Shown here: positions 1 through 8,202 of the stretch, one piece after another | How the letters are laid out: each line of letters starts with the position of its first letter | Numbering within the stretch: the first letter of the stretch is position 1 | Notes under the pieces: model-generated | What the model was told of the DNA's origin: nothing | Seen by the model: only the letters and a program-made list of their open reading frames with translations | Databases searched by the model: none | DNA from: Deltaproteobacteria bacterium | Lineage (GTDB): Bacteria; Desulfobacterota; Syntrophorhabdia; Syntrophorhabdales; Syntrophorhabdaceae | Reading direction: 5' to 3' | Length of the DNA: 64,000 nucleotides | Assembly (NCBI GenBank): GCA_022711595.1 | Contig: JAKLET010000016.1 | Coordinates: forward strand, 1 to 64,000 | Position numbers and translations under genes: made by a program

Positions 1-904
1 CCTTGCAAGCACAAATATCCAACGCTGTATAGCGGTTAAAATACACACATGCCGGCGCACCGAGAATATACGTCTTTCCAAGACGCGCCGCAAGGAACAT
101 GGCACCGGGAGCAATGGGCGTTCCATAAAAAATGGTCCTGGCGCCAGTCGCCTCAATGCCCTCTTTCGTCACGTCATCGGGATCCACGGAAAGTCCCGCC
201 GTGGTGATGACCACATCGGCACCTTTCTCCACAAACTCCATAACGGCATCCTTGATCATATCGATATCATCGGTGACCACTTTTTTACCCATAACAGTGG
301 CGCCGTAATATTCAAGTTTCCTGTCCACAATGTCAGATCTGTCAGGGATCCTTCCTTCATAGACCTCGCTGCCGGTTGCAATAATACCAACGGAAACCTT
401 TTTGAACGGCGCGATGCGTACAACGCGTTTTCCCCGAAAGGCTTTCTCGAAACGTGCAAGGGCCTTTTCATTCATATAGAGGGGTGCGATCCGGCACGCT
501 GCAACGTTATCACCGGCCTTTACGGGATACCTGTTCGGCAGGGAGCTCACAAATATGTCCTTCACGCGGTTGACCGCGTACAGGGCTTCAATGTCTACAT
601 AGAAAAGCCCGTTTACGTTGCTTTTAATGACAACCTTGCCCTCTTTCGGAGGGGCCATTTCCATATGCCTGCCGCAAAACAAGCTCGCTATCCTTGCCCC
701 TGCCTCATCTTCGTGGACACCTTCAACAACCTCGTCAAAAACATAGAGGTGCCTTTTCCCGAGATCAAGCAGTCTGCCAACATCCCCCTTTTCAATAACT
801 TTTCCTTTTCGAAAAGCTACGTCCTTCTTCCTGCCGGGAATGATCTCGGTTATATCATGGGCAAGTATGCTGCCAATCGCTTCTTCAACCTTCACCTTTT
901 TCAA
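1..904 (-). CDS. Molybdopterin-binding (MoeA-like) protein, 3' end outside window
   Basis: Partial gene running off the left edge. I translated about 300 residues from a TTG start at 904, with a GAGG ribosome site about 8 bases upstream. The start overlaps the end of the nucleotidyltransferase gene by 20 bases. The visible C-terminal part has the molybdopterin-binding (MoCF) fold signature: a VGIIATGSEVYEGRI segment, an ADVVITTAGLS loop and a GTPIAPGAM segment. Such proteins bind molybdopterin and often accompany molybdenum hydroxylase or cofactor-maturation genes. The neighbouring MobA/MocA-like gene fits that role. Whether it inserts molybdate or only binds the pterin cannot be told. A GTG two codons further in is an alternative start. 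Confidence 0.75.
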   Translation of the reverse strand, partial: MKKVKVEEAIGSILAHDITEIIPGRKKDVAFRKGKVIEKGDVGRLLDLGKRHLYVFDEVVEGVHEDEAGARIASLFCGRHMEMAPPKEGKVVIKSNVNGLFYVDIEALYAVNRVKDIFVSSLPNRYPVKAGDNVAACRIAPLYMNEKALARFEKAFRGKRVVRIAPFKKVSVGIIATGSEVYEGRIPDRSDIVDRKLEYYGATVMGKKVVTDDIDMIKDAVMEFVEKGADVVITTAGLSVDPDDVTKEGIEATGARTIFYGTPIAPGAMFLAARLGKTYILGAPACVYFNRYTALDICACK

Positions 905-1517
905 CTTTGTATCCTCGTTCTCTCAGAATATCGATATCTTCAAGCGTGTCGATATCGAAAAGGACATCCTCGTCACCCTCTATAAATAACACATCTGACC
1001 CATGTTTTTCTATAACTTCCCGGAGCCCTCTGTCGCCCGTAAGACCTTCCATGTCTGCCTCGTAGGGCGCCATGTCTATTAGCACAGGATGGCCTTTCAG
1101 ACCACCGAACACGGGCACGACGATCCTCTTTCCGCCTAAACCGAGCCGATCGACCATAACGTGAAGCATTTCCTTCTTTATAAAAGGCTTGTCCCCGAGG
1201 TGGATGAAGACCGCCTTAGCGCCTGCGATAAAGGGCAACGCCGCCCTGATGGAGCTTGACATCCCCTTGATGCGGTCCCTGTTGTAAACGATCCTTACAG
1301 GCAATCCTTCAAGGGCTTCGGCAACATCCGGCATATCACTTCCGGTCACAACGATCACCTCGCCTAAAGACACCTCGACAAAAGGGATTACAGCCCTGCG
1401 CACGATCGCTTCCCCGTCCACTTTCACGGTGAGTTTGTTGAAACCGAGCCTTTTTGAGGCACCTGCGGCAAGGACTACGGTATGTATAGTTTTCATATTG
1501 TCTGAACCAATGGTCAT
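885..1517 (-). CDS. MobA/MocA-like nucleotidyltransferase
   Basis: About 210 residues with the N-terminal NTP-transferase signature VVLAAGASKRLGFNKL, which binds the nucleotide phosphates and marks the MobA/IspD-like fold. Relatives attach CMP or GMP to molybdopterin to make the dinucleotide cofactor, and its place beside a molybdopterin-binding protein supports that. The size matches single-domain MocA proteins. The first ATG (1517) is preceded by GGGGA. A second in-frame ATG at 1496 begins closer to the conserved domain, so either could be used. The gene lies in a leftward cluster with the DUF1858 gene upstream. The nucleotide used, CTP or GTP, cannot be read from the sequence. Confidence 0.75.
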   Translation of the reverse strand: MTIGSDNMKTIHTVVLAAGASKRLGFNKLTVKVDGEAIVRRAVIPFVEVSLGEVIVVTGSDMPDVAEALEGLPVRIVYNRDRIKGMSSSIRAALPFIAGAKAVFIHLGDKPFIKKEMLHVMVDRLGLGGKRIVVPVFGGLKGHPVLIDMAPYEADMEGLTGDRGLREVIEKHGSDVLFIEGDEDVLFDIDTLEDIDILRERGYKVEKGEG

Positions 1518-1580
1518 AAACGTTCCCCGGGCACCCCCGCCGTCGCCTTCGAATCGACCGGACGGTGCGCCTGCGGGTAC

Positions 1581-1778
1581 TCAATCTCCCGGCAGGACCC
1601 TGTTCAGGCCTTCTAAGAGCCTGTCGACATCGATACCGTGCACTCTGGCGCCCTGCTCGATACTCTCGAAAAGTGCCGCTTTACATCCGGCGCATCCCAA
1701 ACCGAAATCATCGAAGACCTTGACCGTTTCAGGATATTTCGCCACGACCTCACCGATGGGCGTCATTTTGTCGATCAT
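1581..1778 (-). CDS. DUF1858-type small protein
   Basis: A 65-residue protein that fits the DUF1858 family: it opens with a segment about keeping a pathway 'in phase' (TPIGEVVAKYPETVKVFDDFG) and carries a closely spaced GCAGC motif near residue 30. Family members are usually found alone or fused to hybrid-cluster or sulfur/nitrogen redox proteins in anaerobes. The two cysteines could bind a metal or a persulfide, but the function is not established. A purine-rich GGAGAAGGGGAAGGG lies directly before the ATG. It sits 63 bases upstream of the nucleotidyltransferase in the same direction and may be co-transcribed with it. Confidence 0.7.
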   Translation of the reverse strand: MIDKMTPIGEVVAKYPETVKVFDDFGLGCAGCKAALFESIEQGARVHGIDVDRLLEGLNRVLPGD

Positions 1779-1832
1779 CCCTTCCCCTTCTCCGACCGTT
1801 GCCAGGTGAAGCCCCGGTATGTTCCTGTTTAT

Positions 1833-2366
1833 TTAAAAAACCTCTGCTGAAAATATGAAGATATCGATGTCTTTCGATTTCCAGGCATCTTTCGGCAAGC
1901 CGGCCTTGAAACATGTATACTCGATAAAAGCGGTCCTGTCCCATTTCTGCTCGGTGGCAACCTGGGGGAGCAAAAGACCGGAATGCATGCCTTTTTCGAT
2001 ATAGATCCCGTGGATACCGACTTCGATCTCGTTTATGTCCTCTATCTTCTTCATGGGCGTCAGCACCGAGATCTCGATATCGATATCAGCCCACTCATCC
2101 TTGCTGACAGGGCTGAATCTCGGGTCGTGAAAAGCGGCCTGGACCGCCATGTCCTTCACGGTTTCGTGAAGGGGCAGATATCCCCTGATATATCCGATGC
2201 AGCCCCTGAGCGATCCCCGGTTCTTTATGGTAACAAAGGCACCGCATTTTTCCTTCAAATTATCTGTGAGCTCAACGGGAACAGTGTCTTTGCCGAACAA
2301 TATGCCTTCGATCGACTCTCTCGCGAGCTTTTTAAGCTGTTCTCTTTCTTCCTGTGAAAGGTCCAT
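1833..2366 (-). CDS. amrA: AmmeMemoRadiSam system protein A (AMMECR1 family)
   Basis: A 177-residue AMMECR1-fold protein. The family signature LRGCIG is at residues 53-58, followed by LHETVKDMAVQAAFHDPRF and the ISVLTPM strand. It is the partner of the Memo-like protein encoded just upstream (15 bases apart, same strand). Together with a radical SAM enzyme they make up the AmmeMemoRadiSam set common in anaerobes. The molecular role is not settled. The radical SAM member is not encoded in this stretch. Length is typical and the start at 2366 is well supported because the protein begins right at the conserved first helix. Confidence 0.88.
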   Translation of the reverse strand: MDLSQEEREQLKKLARESIEGILFGKDTVPVELTDNLKEKCGAFVTIKNRGSLRGCIGYIRGYLPLHETVKDMAVQAAFHDPRFSPVSKDEWADIDIEISVLTPMKKIEDINEIEVGIHGIYIEKGMHSGLLLPQVATEQKWDRTAFIEYTCFKAGLPKDAWKSKDIDIFIFSAEVF

Positions 2367-2381
2367 ATGACTTGCCAGTTT

Positions 2382-3215
2382 TCATTGTCCTTTAAAAAAA
2401 ATGGCCGATACATATCCGACAACCGCGCTCCTGTCACCGGACACGTCGCCCGAATTTGCATAATTCAGCACCTTGCTTTGATCGGCCCCGAGTCTTTTAG
2501 ATGTCATCATGGTGGTGATCATGGGGCCTGCCCCGCATGCCTGCGCCCTCTCGGACATCGTGTCCTTTATCATCCCCTGAACATCGAAATCTTTCAGATG
2601 GTCAACTGCAACATTATCAATCTTCACGGCGGCCTCATAAGGGTGGTAATGCGAGAGGTCGGTACTGCCCACAATAAGAAAACGTTTGGAAGAACCCCTG
2701 ATGACCTTTTCAAGCGATGCGGCCGTCCTTTCATAAAGGGTTTCGTCCTGGGCACCCATCAACAGTGGAACAAGCATGAAATCATCGAACACGCACTGAA
2801 GGAACGGCAATTGCACCTCAAGCGAATGCTCCGGCCGATGCACATTTTCATTGGATGCAATGACATCGCATGATCCAATGAGCTCATCCGCAGTCGTTTC
2901 ATCGATCCCAATCTCACCAAGCGGCGTCTTGAAGCAACCCCTGCCCCAGACAGCAACGCCCTCGAAGTACGACCTGTGGCTGGGTGCTATAACGATCACC
3001 GTGTCGAATCTCTGACGGGATACCGCCTTGTAAGCGTACGCTGCCACCTGTCCGGAATAGACATATCCGGCATGGGGTGAAATCATACCGTACACATCGC
3101 AGCTGCAAGGACCGACATCCGCGTTTTCCAGATAGGAGGCAACCTCCCGCTTGAGGATGCCGGGATTGTCGGGATAAAACATCCCGCTCACTGAGGGCTC
3201 TCGTACATTCAGCAT
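2382..3215 (-). CDS. amrB: AmmeMemoRadiSam system protein B (Memo-like)
   Basis: A 277-residue Memo-family protein, related to class III extradiol dioxygenase and LigB folds. Visible conserved elements are the SPHAGYVYSG segment with His48, EHSLEVQLPFL in the middle and STDLSHY near residue 190, which line the putative metal site. Length is normal for the family. It is first in a leftward pair with amrA. The intergenic region to its right carries a good TATAAT on the minus strand (3236-3241) about 20 bases upstream of its start, a likely -10 element, although I see no convincing -35. Confidence 0.87.
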   Translation of the reverse strand: MLNVREPSVSGMFYPDNPGILKREVASYLENADVGPCSCDVYGMISPHAGYVYSGQVAAYAYKAVSRQRFDTVIVIAPSHRSYFEGVAVWGRGCFKTPLGEIGIDETTADELIGSCDVIASNENVHRPEHSLEVQLPFLQCVFDDFMLVPLLMGAQDETLYERTAASLEKVIRGSSKRFLIVGSTDLSHYHPYEAAVKIDNVAVDHLKDFDVQGMIKDTMSERAQACGAGPMITTMMTSKRLGADQSKVLNYANSGDVSGDRSAVVGYVSAIFFKGQ

Positions 3216-3351
3216 ATCTAGTCTCTATGAGGTTCATTATATCACATCTGGCCCCTGTGGGGAAAGCAGGGCTTTTTTCTCGACCAACCCCGCTGTTTCT
3301 TATGGTATAATAGGTACCGTGTCCCGCACAAACAGCCCCTCAAGGAAAATC

Positions 3352-3861
3352 ATGCACTACCGGCCGGCCGTTAAGGTTTGTTTTTTCATCGTTTCATTCT
3401 TCATCACCTCCCTTTTTTTCTATGTATCCGTTATGGCCGGCGATATGATAACCATCGGGGCACAGGAAGATGTCCTCATCGAGCCTTATGGGATCAAGGT
3501 GCCGGCCCGCATAGATACCGGCGCAACCACAACGTCTCTGGATGCGCGTAACATCAAGGTAACAGGGGGCTCGGTCAGTTTCAATATACCTGAAAAATTC
3601 GGCGGCAAGCGTATCACTCTCCCTGTTAAAGCATGGAAATACATCCGCACTTCACGCACGCGGGACAGGCGTCCCGTCGTTGAAATAGACCTCTGTATCG
3701 CATCGAAAACAATTCATGCACGAGTAAACCTGAACGACCGTTCAGGCATGAATTACCCCATGATAATCGGCAGGAACGTCCTTGCCGGTAATTTCATCGT
3801 AGATGTGTCAAAACCACAGGACCCGGCATCCACGAATTGTACAAAGGAGAAAGACCGATGA
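3352..3861 (+). CDS. Retropepsin-like aspartic protease (RimK/'ATP-dependent zinc protease' family)
   Basis: About 169 residues from ATG 3352; a GTG at 3319 would add 11 residues. An N-terminal hydrophobic segment (about residues 9-28) anchors or exports the protein. The retropepsin active-site motif DTGA is at residues 55-58, inside RIDTGATTTSLDA. Databases often call this PF05618 family 'ATP-dependent zinc protease', but the motif is that of a dimeric aspartic protease and no zinc motif is visible. It is the first gene of a three-gene operon whose next gene starts inside its stop codon (ATGA). The linked genes suggest it acts on an envelope substrate modified by glutamate ligation. That link is inference. 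Confidence 0.78.
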   Translation: MHYRPAVKVCFFIVSFFITSLFFYVSVMAGDMITIGAQEDVLIEPYGIKVPARIDTGATTTSLDARNIKVTGGSVSFNIPEKFGGKRITLPVKAWKYIRTSRTRDRRPVVEIDLCIASKTIHARVNLNDRSGMNYPMIIGRNVLAGNFIVDVSKPQDPASTNCTKEKDR

Positions 3862-5384
3862 GACGCCCTGCGCTGGTGGCCGCCGCAGCGTTGATGCTCA
3901 TATCCCTTGTCGTCGCAGCTTACAAGGTCTTTTCACTTGGTTATCCCCTTGTCCCTTCCGCTCCTGTCTATGTATGGAACCTGAAGTTCGAGGGCGTGCT
4001 CCATGGCGTCGGCAAGAACACACTCCTGCTTTTATCGCTGCCGTCAGAAGAACATGGCCAGATAGTTATTGAAGAATCCATCGGTTCAGGGAACCTCAGC
4101 TTCAGTCTCCTCAAGGAATATGACAATCGAATCGGGGTCTGGTCGGGAAAGACCGACGAAAGGGGCGAGTATATCTCGTACCGTGCATCCGTCCTCTTCC
4201 AGCACAAGGGTGCAACAGTCCCGAGACCGCCTCCGCCCGGGCCCTATCCTCAGAACGTATCCGTTGAAGACCGGATGGCTGCCATGGAAATGACAAAGGA
4301 GTGGCTTCTGCTCAACACGCCTTCAAGGCTCCAGACCGTTCTGCGCTTTCTTAAAAAGTCCGACATTAACAAACCCGGAGACAATAACATTGCCCGCCTT
4401 GAAGAGGCGCTCACGAAATACGACAACCTCACAAGGCTGCTCATGCTCCTCACCGCAGTCAACATACCCTCCAGAACCGTGGAAGGCCTGAGCCTGAGCG
4501 AAGGAACAACAGACAGAACTCTGGTCTGGGTTGAAGCCTGGACTGGTCAGCGCTGGGAGCACATCGATCCTGCCAGAATGGAAGGTATACCGGCAAAGTC
4601 CCTTTTTATACCGCTCAGCGCCGGAGGAATGTCGGCGGTAAGGACCTCGGGGGGAGAGCTCACCCAGAAACGCTTTGATCTTCACCGGAGCATAATGAGC
4701 CGCTGGCTTCCTTTTCTTGAACGCGTCAACCGCTCCGGCCGCTTTCTCGACAGGTGGTCCCTCTTCCGCCTTCCCCCCGAATTCCAGCAGACCTTCAGGA
4801 TACTCCTTCTCGTACCCCTGGGCGCACTTCTCATCGGTATACTCCGCAACATCGTCGGGATCCAGACGTTCGGCATCTTCATGCCCGTCCTCATGGCCCT
4901 TTCCTTCAGAAGCACCGGTCTTCTTTACGGCCTCACCATCTTCGCCGTCATCATCCTTATCGGCTACATGGTGCGGCGGTACCTGAACAGGCTCAAGCTT
5001 CTGCTCATCCCGAGGATGTCCGTACTGGTGACCCTTGTAATATTCTGCTTCACCCTGCTCGCGCTCATCGGGAACAAGTTCGGCTTCCGGGAATTCATGG
5101 CCGTCGGCCTCCTTCCTTTCGTCATTCTCACCATGACGATAGAGCGCTTCTTCGTGGTCGTTGAGGAGCACGGCATGAAAACCGCCTTTCAAACCGCACT
5201 GGGAAGCACAGTCGTCGCGGTCACCACATACCTTTTCATCGGATGGGAACCGCTGCAAATCACTTTTTTCGTTTATCCAGAACTGATGCTCTTCATCATG
5301 GGGCTTCAGATCCTCGTTGGCCGGTACACAGGCTACCGCCTGTCAGAACTGGTACGGTTCCGCTCCTTCACAGGTGACGGCTGA
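3858..5384 (+). CDS. Inactive-transglutaminase / 7TM membrane protein
   Basis: About 508 residues starting at ATG 3858, which overlaps the previous stop and has AAAGGAG 8 bases before it. The first 25 residues form a transmembrane segment. The soluble middle contains a transglutaminase-like region (around LTRLLMLLTAVNIPSRTVEG and WVEAWTGQRWEHIDP) that lacks the usual catalytic cysteine. The C-terminal 200 residues hold a run of membrane helices. This matches the Transglut_i_TM plus 7TM_transglut architecture, found almost always between a retropepsin-like protease and a RimK-like ligase, exactly as here. It is probably a membrane scaffold or sensor. Its biochemical activity is unknown. Confidence 0.78.
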   Translation: MRRPALVAAAALMLISLVVAAYKVFSLGYPLVPSAPVYVWNLKFEGVLHGVGKNTLLLLSLPSEEHGQIVIEESIGSGNLSFSLLKEYDNRIGVWSGKTDERGEYISYRASVLFQHKGATVPRPPPPGPYPQNVSVEDRMAAMEMTKEWLLLNTPSRLQTVLRFLKKSDINKPGDNNIARLEEALTKYDNLTRLLMLLTAVNIPSRTVEGLSLSEGTTDRTLVWVEAWTGQRWEHIDPARMEGIPAKSLFIPLSAGGMSAVRTSGGELTQKRFDLHRSIMSRWLPFLERVNRSGRFLDRWSLFRLPPEFQQTFRILLLVPLGALLIGILRNIVGIQTFGIFMPVLMALSFRSTGLLYGLTIFAVIILIGYMVRRYLNRLKLLLIPRMSVLVTLVIFCFTLLALIGNKFGFREFMAVGLLPFVILTMTIERFFVVVEEHGMKTAFQTALGSTVVAVTTYLFIGWEPLQITFFVYPELMLFIMGLQILVGRYTGYRLSELVRFRSFTGDG

Positions 5385-6322
5385 TGCTGCAGCGTTTCCG
5401 AAAACTGCGGGAGGCCGGCGTTCTCGGCATGAACACCAGGAATGCCGGGATCATCATGACATTCAATCCGCGCTCCCGTTTCCCCCTTGTCGACAATAAG
5501 GTCATCACAAAAGAGCTCGCTGCCCGGCACGGCATTCCCACGCCTGTCCTTTACGGTGTCATAAAACGGCATGGTGATATAAAGAAGTTGGACTCCATAA
5601 CGGAAGGCAGGGACTCCTTCGTGGTAAAACCCGCCAGGGGGTCCGGCGGCAGCGGCATCATCCTTGTAACGGAAAAAAAGGACGGCGCTTTCTTCACCCA
5701 AAGCGGCAAAAAGATAACCATGACAGATCTCATCCAGCACATAACGGACATTCTCTCCGGGATTTTCTCTCTCCAGGGACAGGATGACAGCGCCATCATC
5801 GAGACCCTGATAAACCCTGACGATGTTTTCGCGTCCGTTGCATTCCAGGGAGTGCCCGATATCAGGATAGTCGTGTATCGCGGTATGCCTGCCATGGCAA
5901 TGGTTCGCCTGCCCACCCGTTCATCGGACGGGAAGGCAAACCTTCACCTTGGCGCGATAGGCGCCGGTATCGACCTGGCAAGCGGTATTACGACAACGGC
6001 CGTCCACAGGTCTGTCATTGTGACCGATCACCCTGATACGGGCAATCCCGTGAGCGGCATCAAGGTTCCCCACTGGGAGAAGATGCTTCTCATGGCCGCC
6101 CGCTCGCTGGAGATGACGGGGCTTGCATACGTCGGAGCCGATATGGTCCTTGACCGCGATGCCGGGCCGCTGCTTCTCGAACTAAACGCTCGCCCGGGTC
6201 TTGCCATCCAAATGGCAAATAGATCAGGTCTCCTGAAACGGATCTCCCGCATCGACCTCGCACCGGACGAGGCATTCTTAACACCGGAGAGCAGGGTCGA
6301 CTGGGCGCAAAACCATCTCTAA
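5384..6322 (+). CDS. RimK-like ATP-grasp ligase (alpha-L-glutamate ligase-like)
   Basis: A 312-residue ATP-grasp protein. The glycine-rich loop FVVKPARGSGGSGIILV near residue 85 binds ATP, and the C-terminal LLELNARPGLAIQMANR carries the metal-binding Asn/Glu pair of the RimK family. The start ATG overlaps the stop of the upstream membrane-protein gene (TGATG), so translation is coupled. RimK relatives add glutamates to a carboxylate or a protein C-terminus. The substrate here is not evident. Linkage to the protease and transglutaminase-like protein is the constant feature of this family. About 100 non-coding bases follow before the convergent kinase gene. Confidence 0.8.
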   Translation: MLQRFRKLREAGVLGMNTRNAGIIMTFNPRSRFPLVDNKVITKELAARHGIPTPVLYGVIKRHGDIKKLDSITEGRDSFVVKPARGSGGSGIILVTEKKDGAFFTQSGKKITMTDLIQHITDILSGIFSLQGQDDSAIIETLINPDDVFASVAFQGVPDIRIVVYRGMPAMAMVRLPTRSSDGKANLHLGAIGAGIDLASGITTTAVHRSVIVTDHPDTGNPVSGIKVPHWEKMLLMAARSLEMTGLAYVGADMVLDRDAGPLLLELNARPGLAIQMANRSGLLKRISRIDLAPDEAFLTPESRVDWAQNHL

Positions 6323-6426
6323 ATCCCTTTTCACCGCTCCAGAGTTTCATTATTTAAAAAACTTATGCAGTTTCATTAAAGGGTGATGTTCTTTGTGTTC
6401 ATCCCGGGGACTGGATGGAACTTCTC

Positions 6427-8199
6427 TTACCTCTGCAGCTCTTCCTTCAGGGCACACCCAAGCTTTGCAAGCGTGTAAGGTTTCATGATAAAAGACCCCG
6501 CGCCGAGATCCTGGGCCGCAACAACATCCTCGCTCTTTGAATACCCGCTTGCAATGACAACCTTCTGTCCGGGATGGATCTCTATGATCTTGCCGTAGGT
6601 TTCCAGACCGTTCATGCCCGGATCCATGATCATGTCCAGAAGCAGGATGTCGGCAGAATGGTCCTTTAGATATTCAAGGGCCGCCTCGCCGCTTGCTACC
6701 ACATGGGGTCTATAACCGAGTTTTGTCAAAATAGCGGAGGCAACTTTTCTCTGATCTTCGAGGTCGTCAATGACAAGAACAGTTTCACCGTTTCCCCGGT
6801 AGTCTTTAAAAACAGGTGCGGCTTCGCCTTCTGATATGACGTCGCGGATAGCTGGAAAATAAAGGCTGAATTCCGTTCCGTCCTTACCGGTCCTCACATC
6901 CACATAACCCTTGTGGTCCTCCATGACATTCCACACAATGGTCAAACCAAGGCCCGTTCCGCTTCTTCCCATTGTTTTCCTGGTATAAAAAGGCTCGAAT
7001 ATACGCTCAAGGTCTTCCGATGAAATACCATCACCATTGTCACTAACAGAAAGGACCGCGTATTCACCGATCCTGATATCGCTATACCCCCCCAGGGGCC
7101 TGTCGACATATCGATTGTCCGTTCTGACCTGGACCAGTCCTTCCGGCGTGTGCCTTACCGCCTCAACCGCGTTGTACACAAGGTTCATAAGTGCCTTGCT
7201 TATATGGACATGCGAACCTTCAATATTGAAGAGATCCTCTGCCAGGTCCGTTCTTATTTCAGCGTTTCTATACACCTGAAGTGATCTCTGGTGCTCATGG
7301 GAAAACAGATACTCATCGATGATCGAGTTCAGGTTCACAGGTTCCCTGGGGCTGGCAGCACCCCTTGCGACAGTCAACAGGTCACCGACAACGGCGGCGG
7401 CCCTAAATCCGGCGTCCCTGATGGTTTCAAGCGCGTCACGGTGTTCCGGGAGCAGCTGTTCGTCCATGAGAAGCAATTCGGGGTAGCTGGCGATACCCGT
7501 AAGGATATTGTTCAGATCATGCGCCACTCCACCGGCAAGAAGCCCGACCGCTTCCATTTTTCGGGCGTGGGCAAGTTTTTGTTCACTCTCGGCAAGCCTG
7601 CGGTTCAACTCCGCTACCCTGATTTCATCCTCCAGCTTTTTCTCGAGGTCTGCAAGCCTTTCTTCTGATTCCAGTTTTTGCAGTGCCTGAGTCGCCAGAA
7701 CGGAAAAACGCTTTGCAAGGGTCACATGGTCCTTGGAAAAATATGCCCGATCCGGATGCGTGCATACCATGACCGCCTGTTTTTGTGCCGTATGTATCGA
7801 AAAATGAAGTGCTGAACGGGCGGCAGTCCTTACCATTTCGGGCTGCGCTGCCCATTCACCAACGAGGTTCGTGTCGAATACCGCGGCGGGATTACCCTTA
7901 ATGACCCGTTTCAACATGGCCGCCGGACGCCAGACGGTCTGCATGAAAACGGCATCGGAGGAGGTCAGCGGTACGAATACCCCGTCATCGTTCTCAAGCA
8001 GAACAAAAGCCGCTTCAAACCCAAGGGGTTTCTTCATGGCATCGAAGAGCCGGGTGAACAAAACCTTCGGGTCTTTGCTTGCAACAAGGACCTGAAGGCC
8101 TTCCAGGAGTGCTTCGGCCATTTTGCGGTGAAGGATCTCTTTCTTTCGTGCTTCTTCCAGATCGAGCAGGGTTTCCCGTAATTCCTCCGATGCGCCCAT
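6427..8199 (-). CDS. Hybrid sensor histidine kinase with C-terminal receiver
   Basis: 590 residues without membrane helices. Order: an N-terminal GAF-like sensor (about 35-185), a coiled coil, HisKA with phosphoacceptor His227 in GGVAHDLNN, an HATPase domain (N-box, DNGDGIS and GTGLGL motifs), and a receiver domain with VLVIDD and phospho-Asp in ILLLDMIMDPG. It is cytosolic and probably senses a soluble signal or receives one from the FIST protein encoded 3 bases upstream on the same strand. No separate response regulator with a DNA-binding output is adjacent, so the phosphorelay target lies elsewhere. The start at 8199 directly follows the FIST stop. Confidence 0.88.
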   Translation of the reverse strand: MGASEELRETLLDLEEARKKEILHRKMAEALLEGLQVLVASKDPKVLFTRLFDAMKKPLGFEAAFVLLENDDGVFVPLTSSDAVFMQTVWRPAAMLKRVIKGNPAAVFDTNLVGEWAAQPEMVRTAARSALHFSIHTAQKQAVMVCTHPDRAYFSKDHVTLAKRFSVLATQALQKLESEERLADLEKKLEDEIRVAELNRRLAESEQKLAHARKMEAVGLLAGGVAHDLNNILTGIASYPELLLMDEQLLPEHRDALETIRDAGFRAAAVVGDLLTVARGAASPREPVNLNSIIDEYLFSHEHQRSLQVYRNAEIRTDLAEDLFNIEGSHVHISKALMNLVYNAVEAVRHTPEGLVQVRTDNRYVDRPLGGYSDIRIGEYAVLSVSDNGDGISSEDLERIFEPFYTRKTMGRSGTGLGLTIVWNVMEDHKGYVDVRTGKDGTEFSLYFPAIRDVISEGEAAPVFKDYRGNGETVLVIDDLEDQRKVASAILTKLGYRPHVVASGEAALEYLKDHSADILLLDMIMDPGMNGLETYGKIIEIHPGQKVVIASGYSKSEDVVAAQDLGAGSFIMKPYTLAKLGCALKEELQR

Positions 8200-8202
8200 G
8201 AC

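Noticed and set aside
4323-5258. 311-codon minus-strand open frame
   Set aside because: It lies wholly inside the conserved transglutaminase/7TM gene on the other strand and has an acidic, repetitive composition typical of an antisense shadow.
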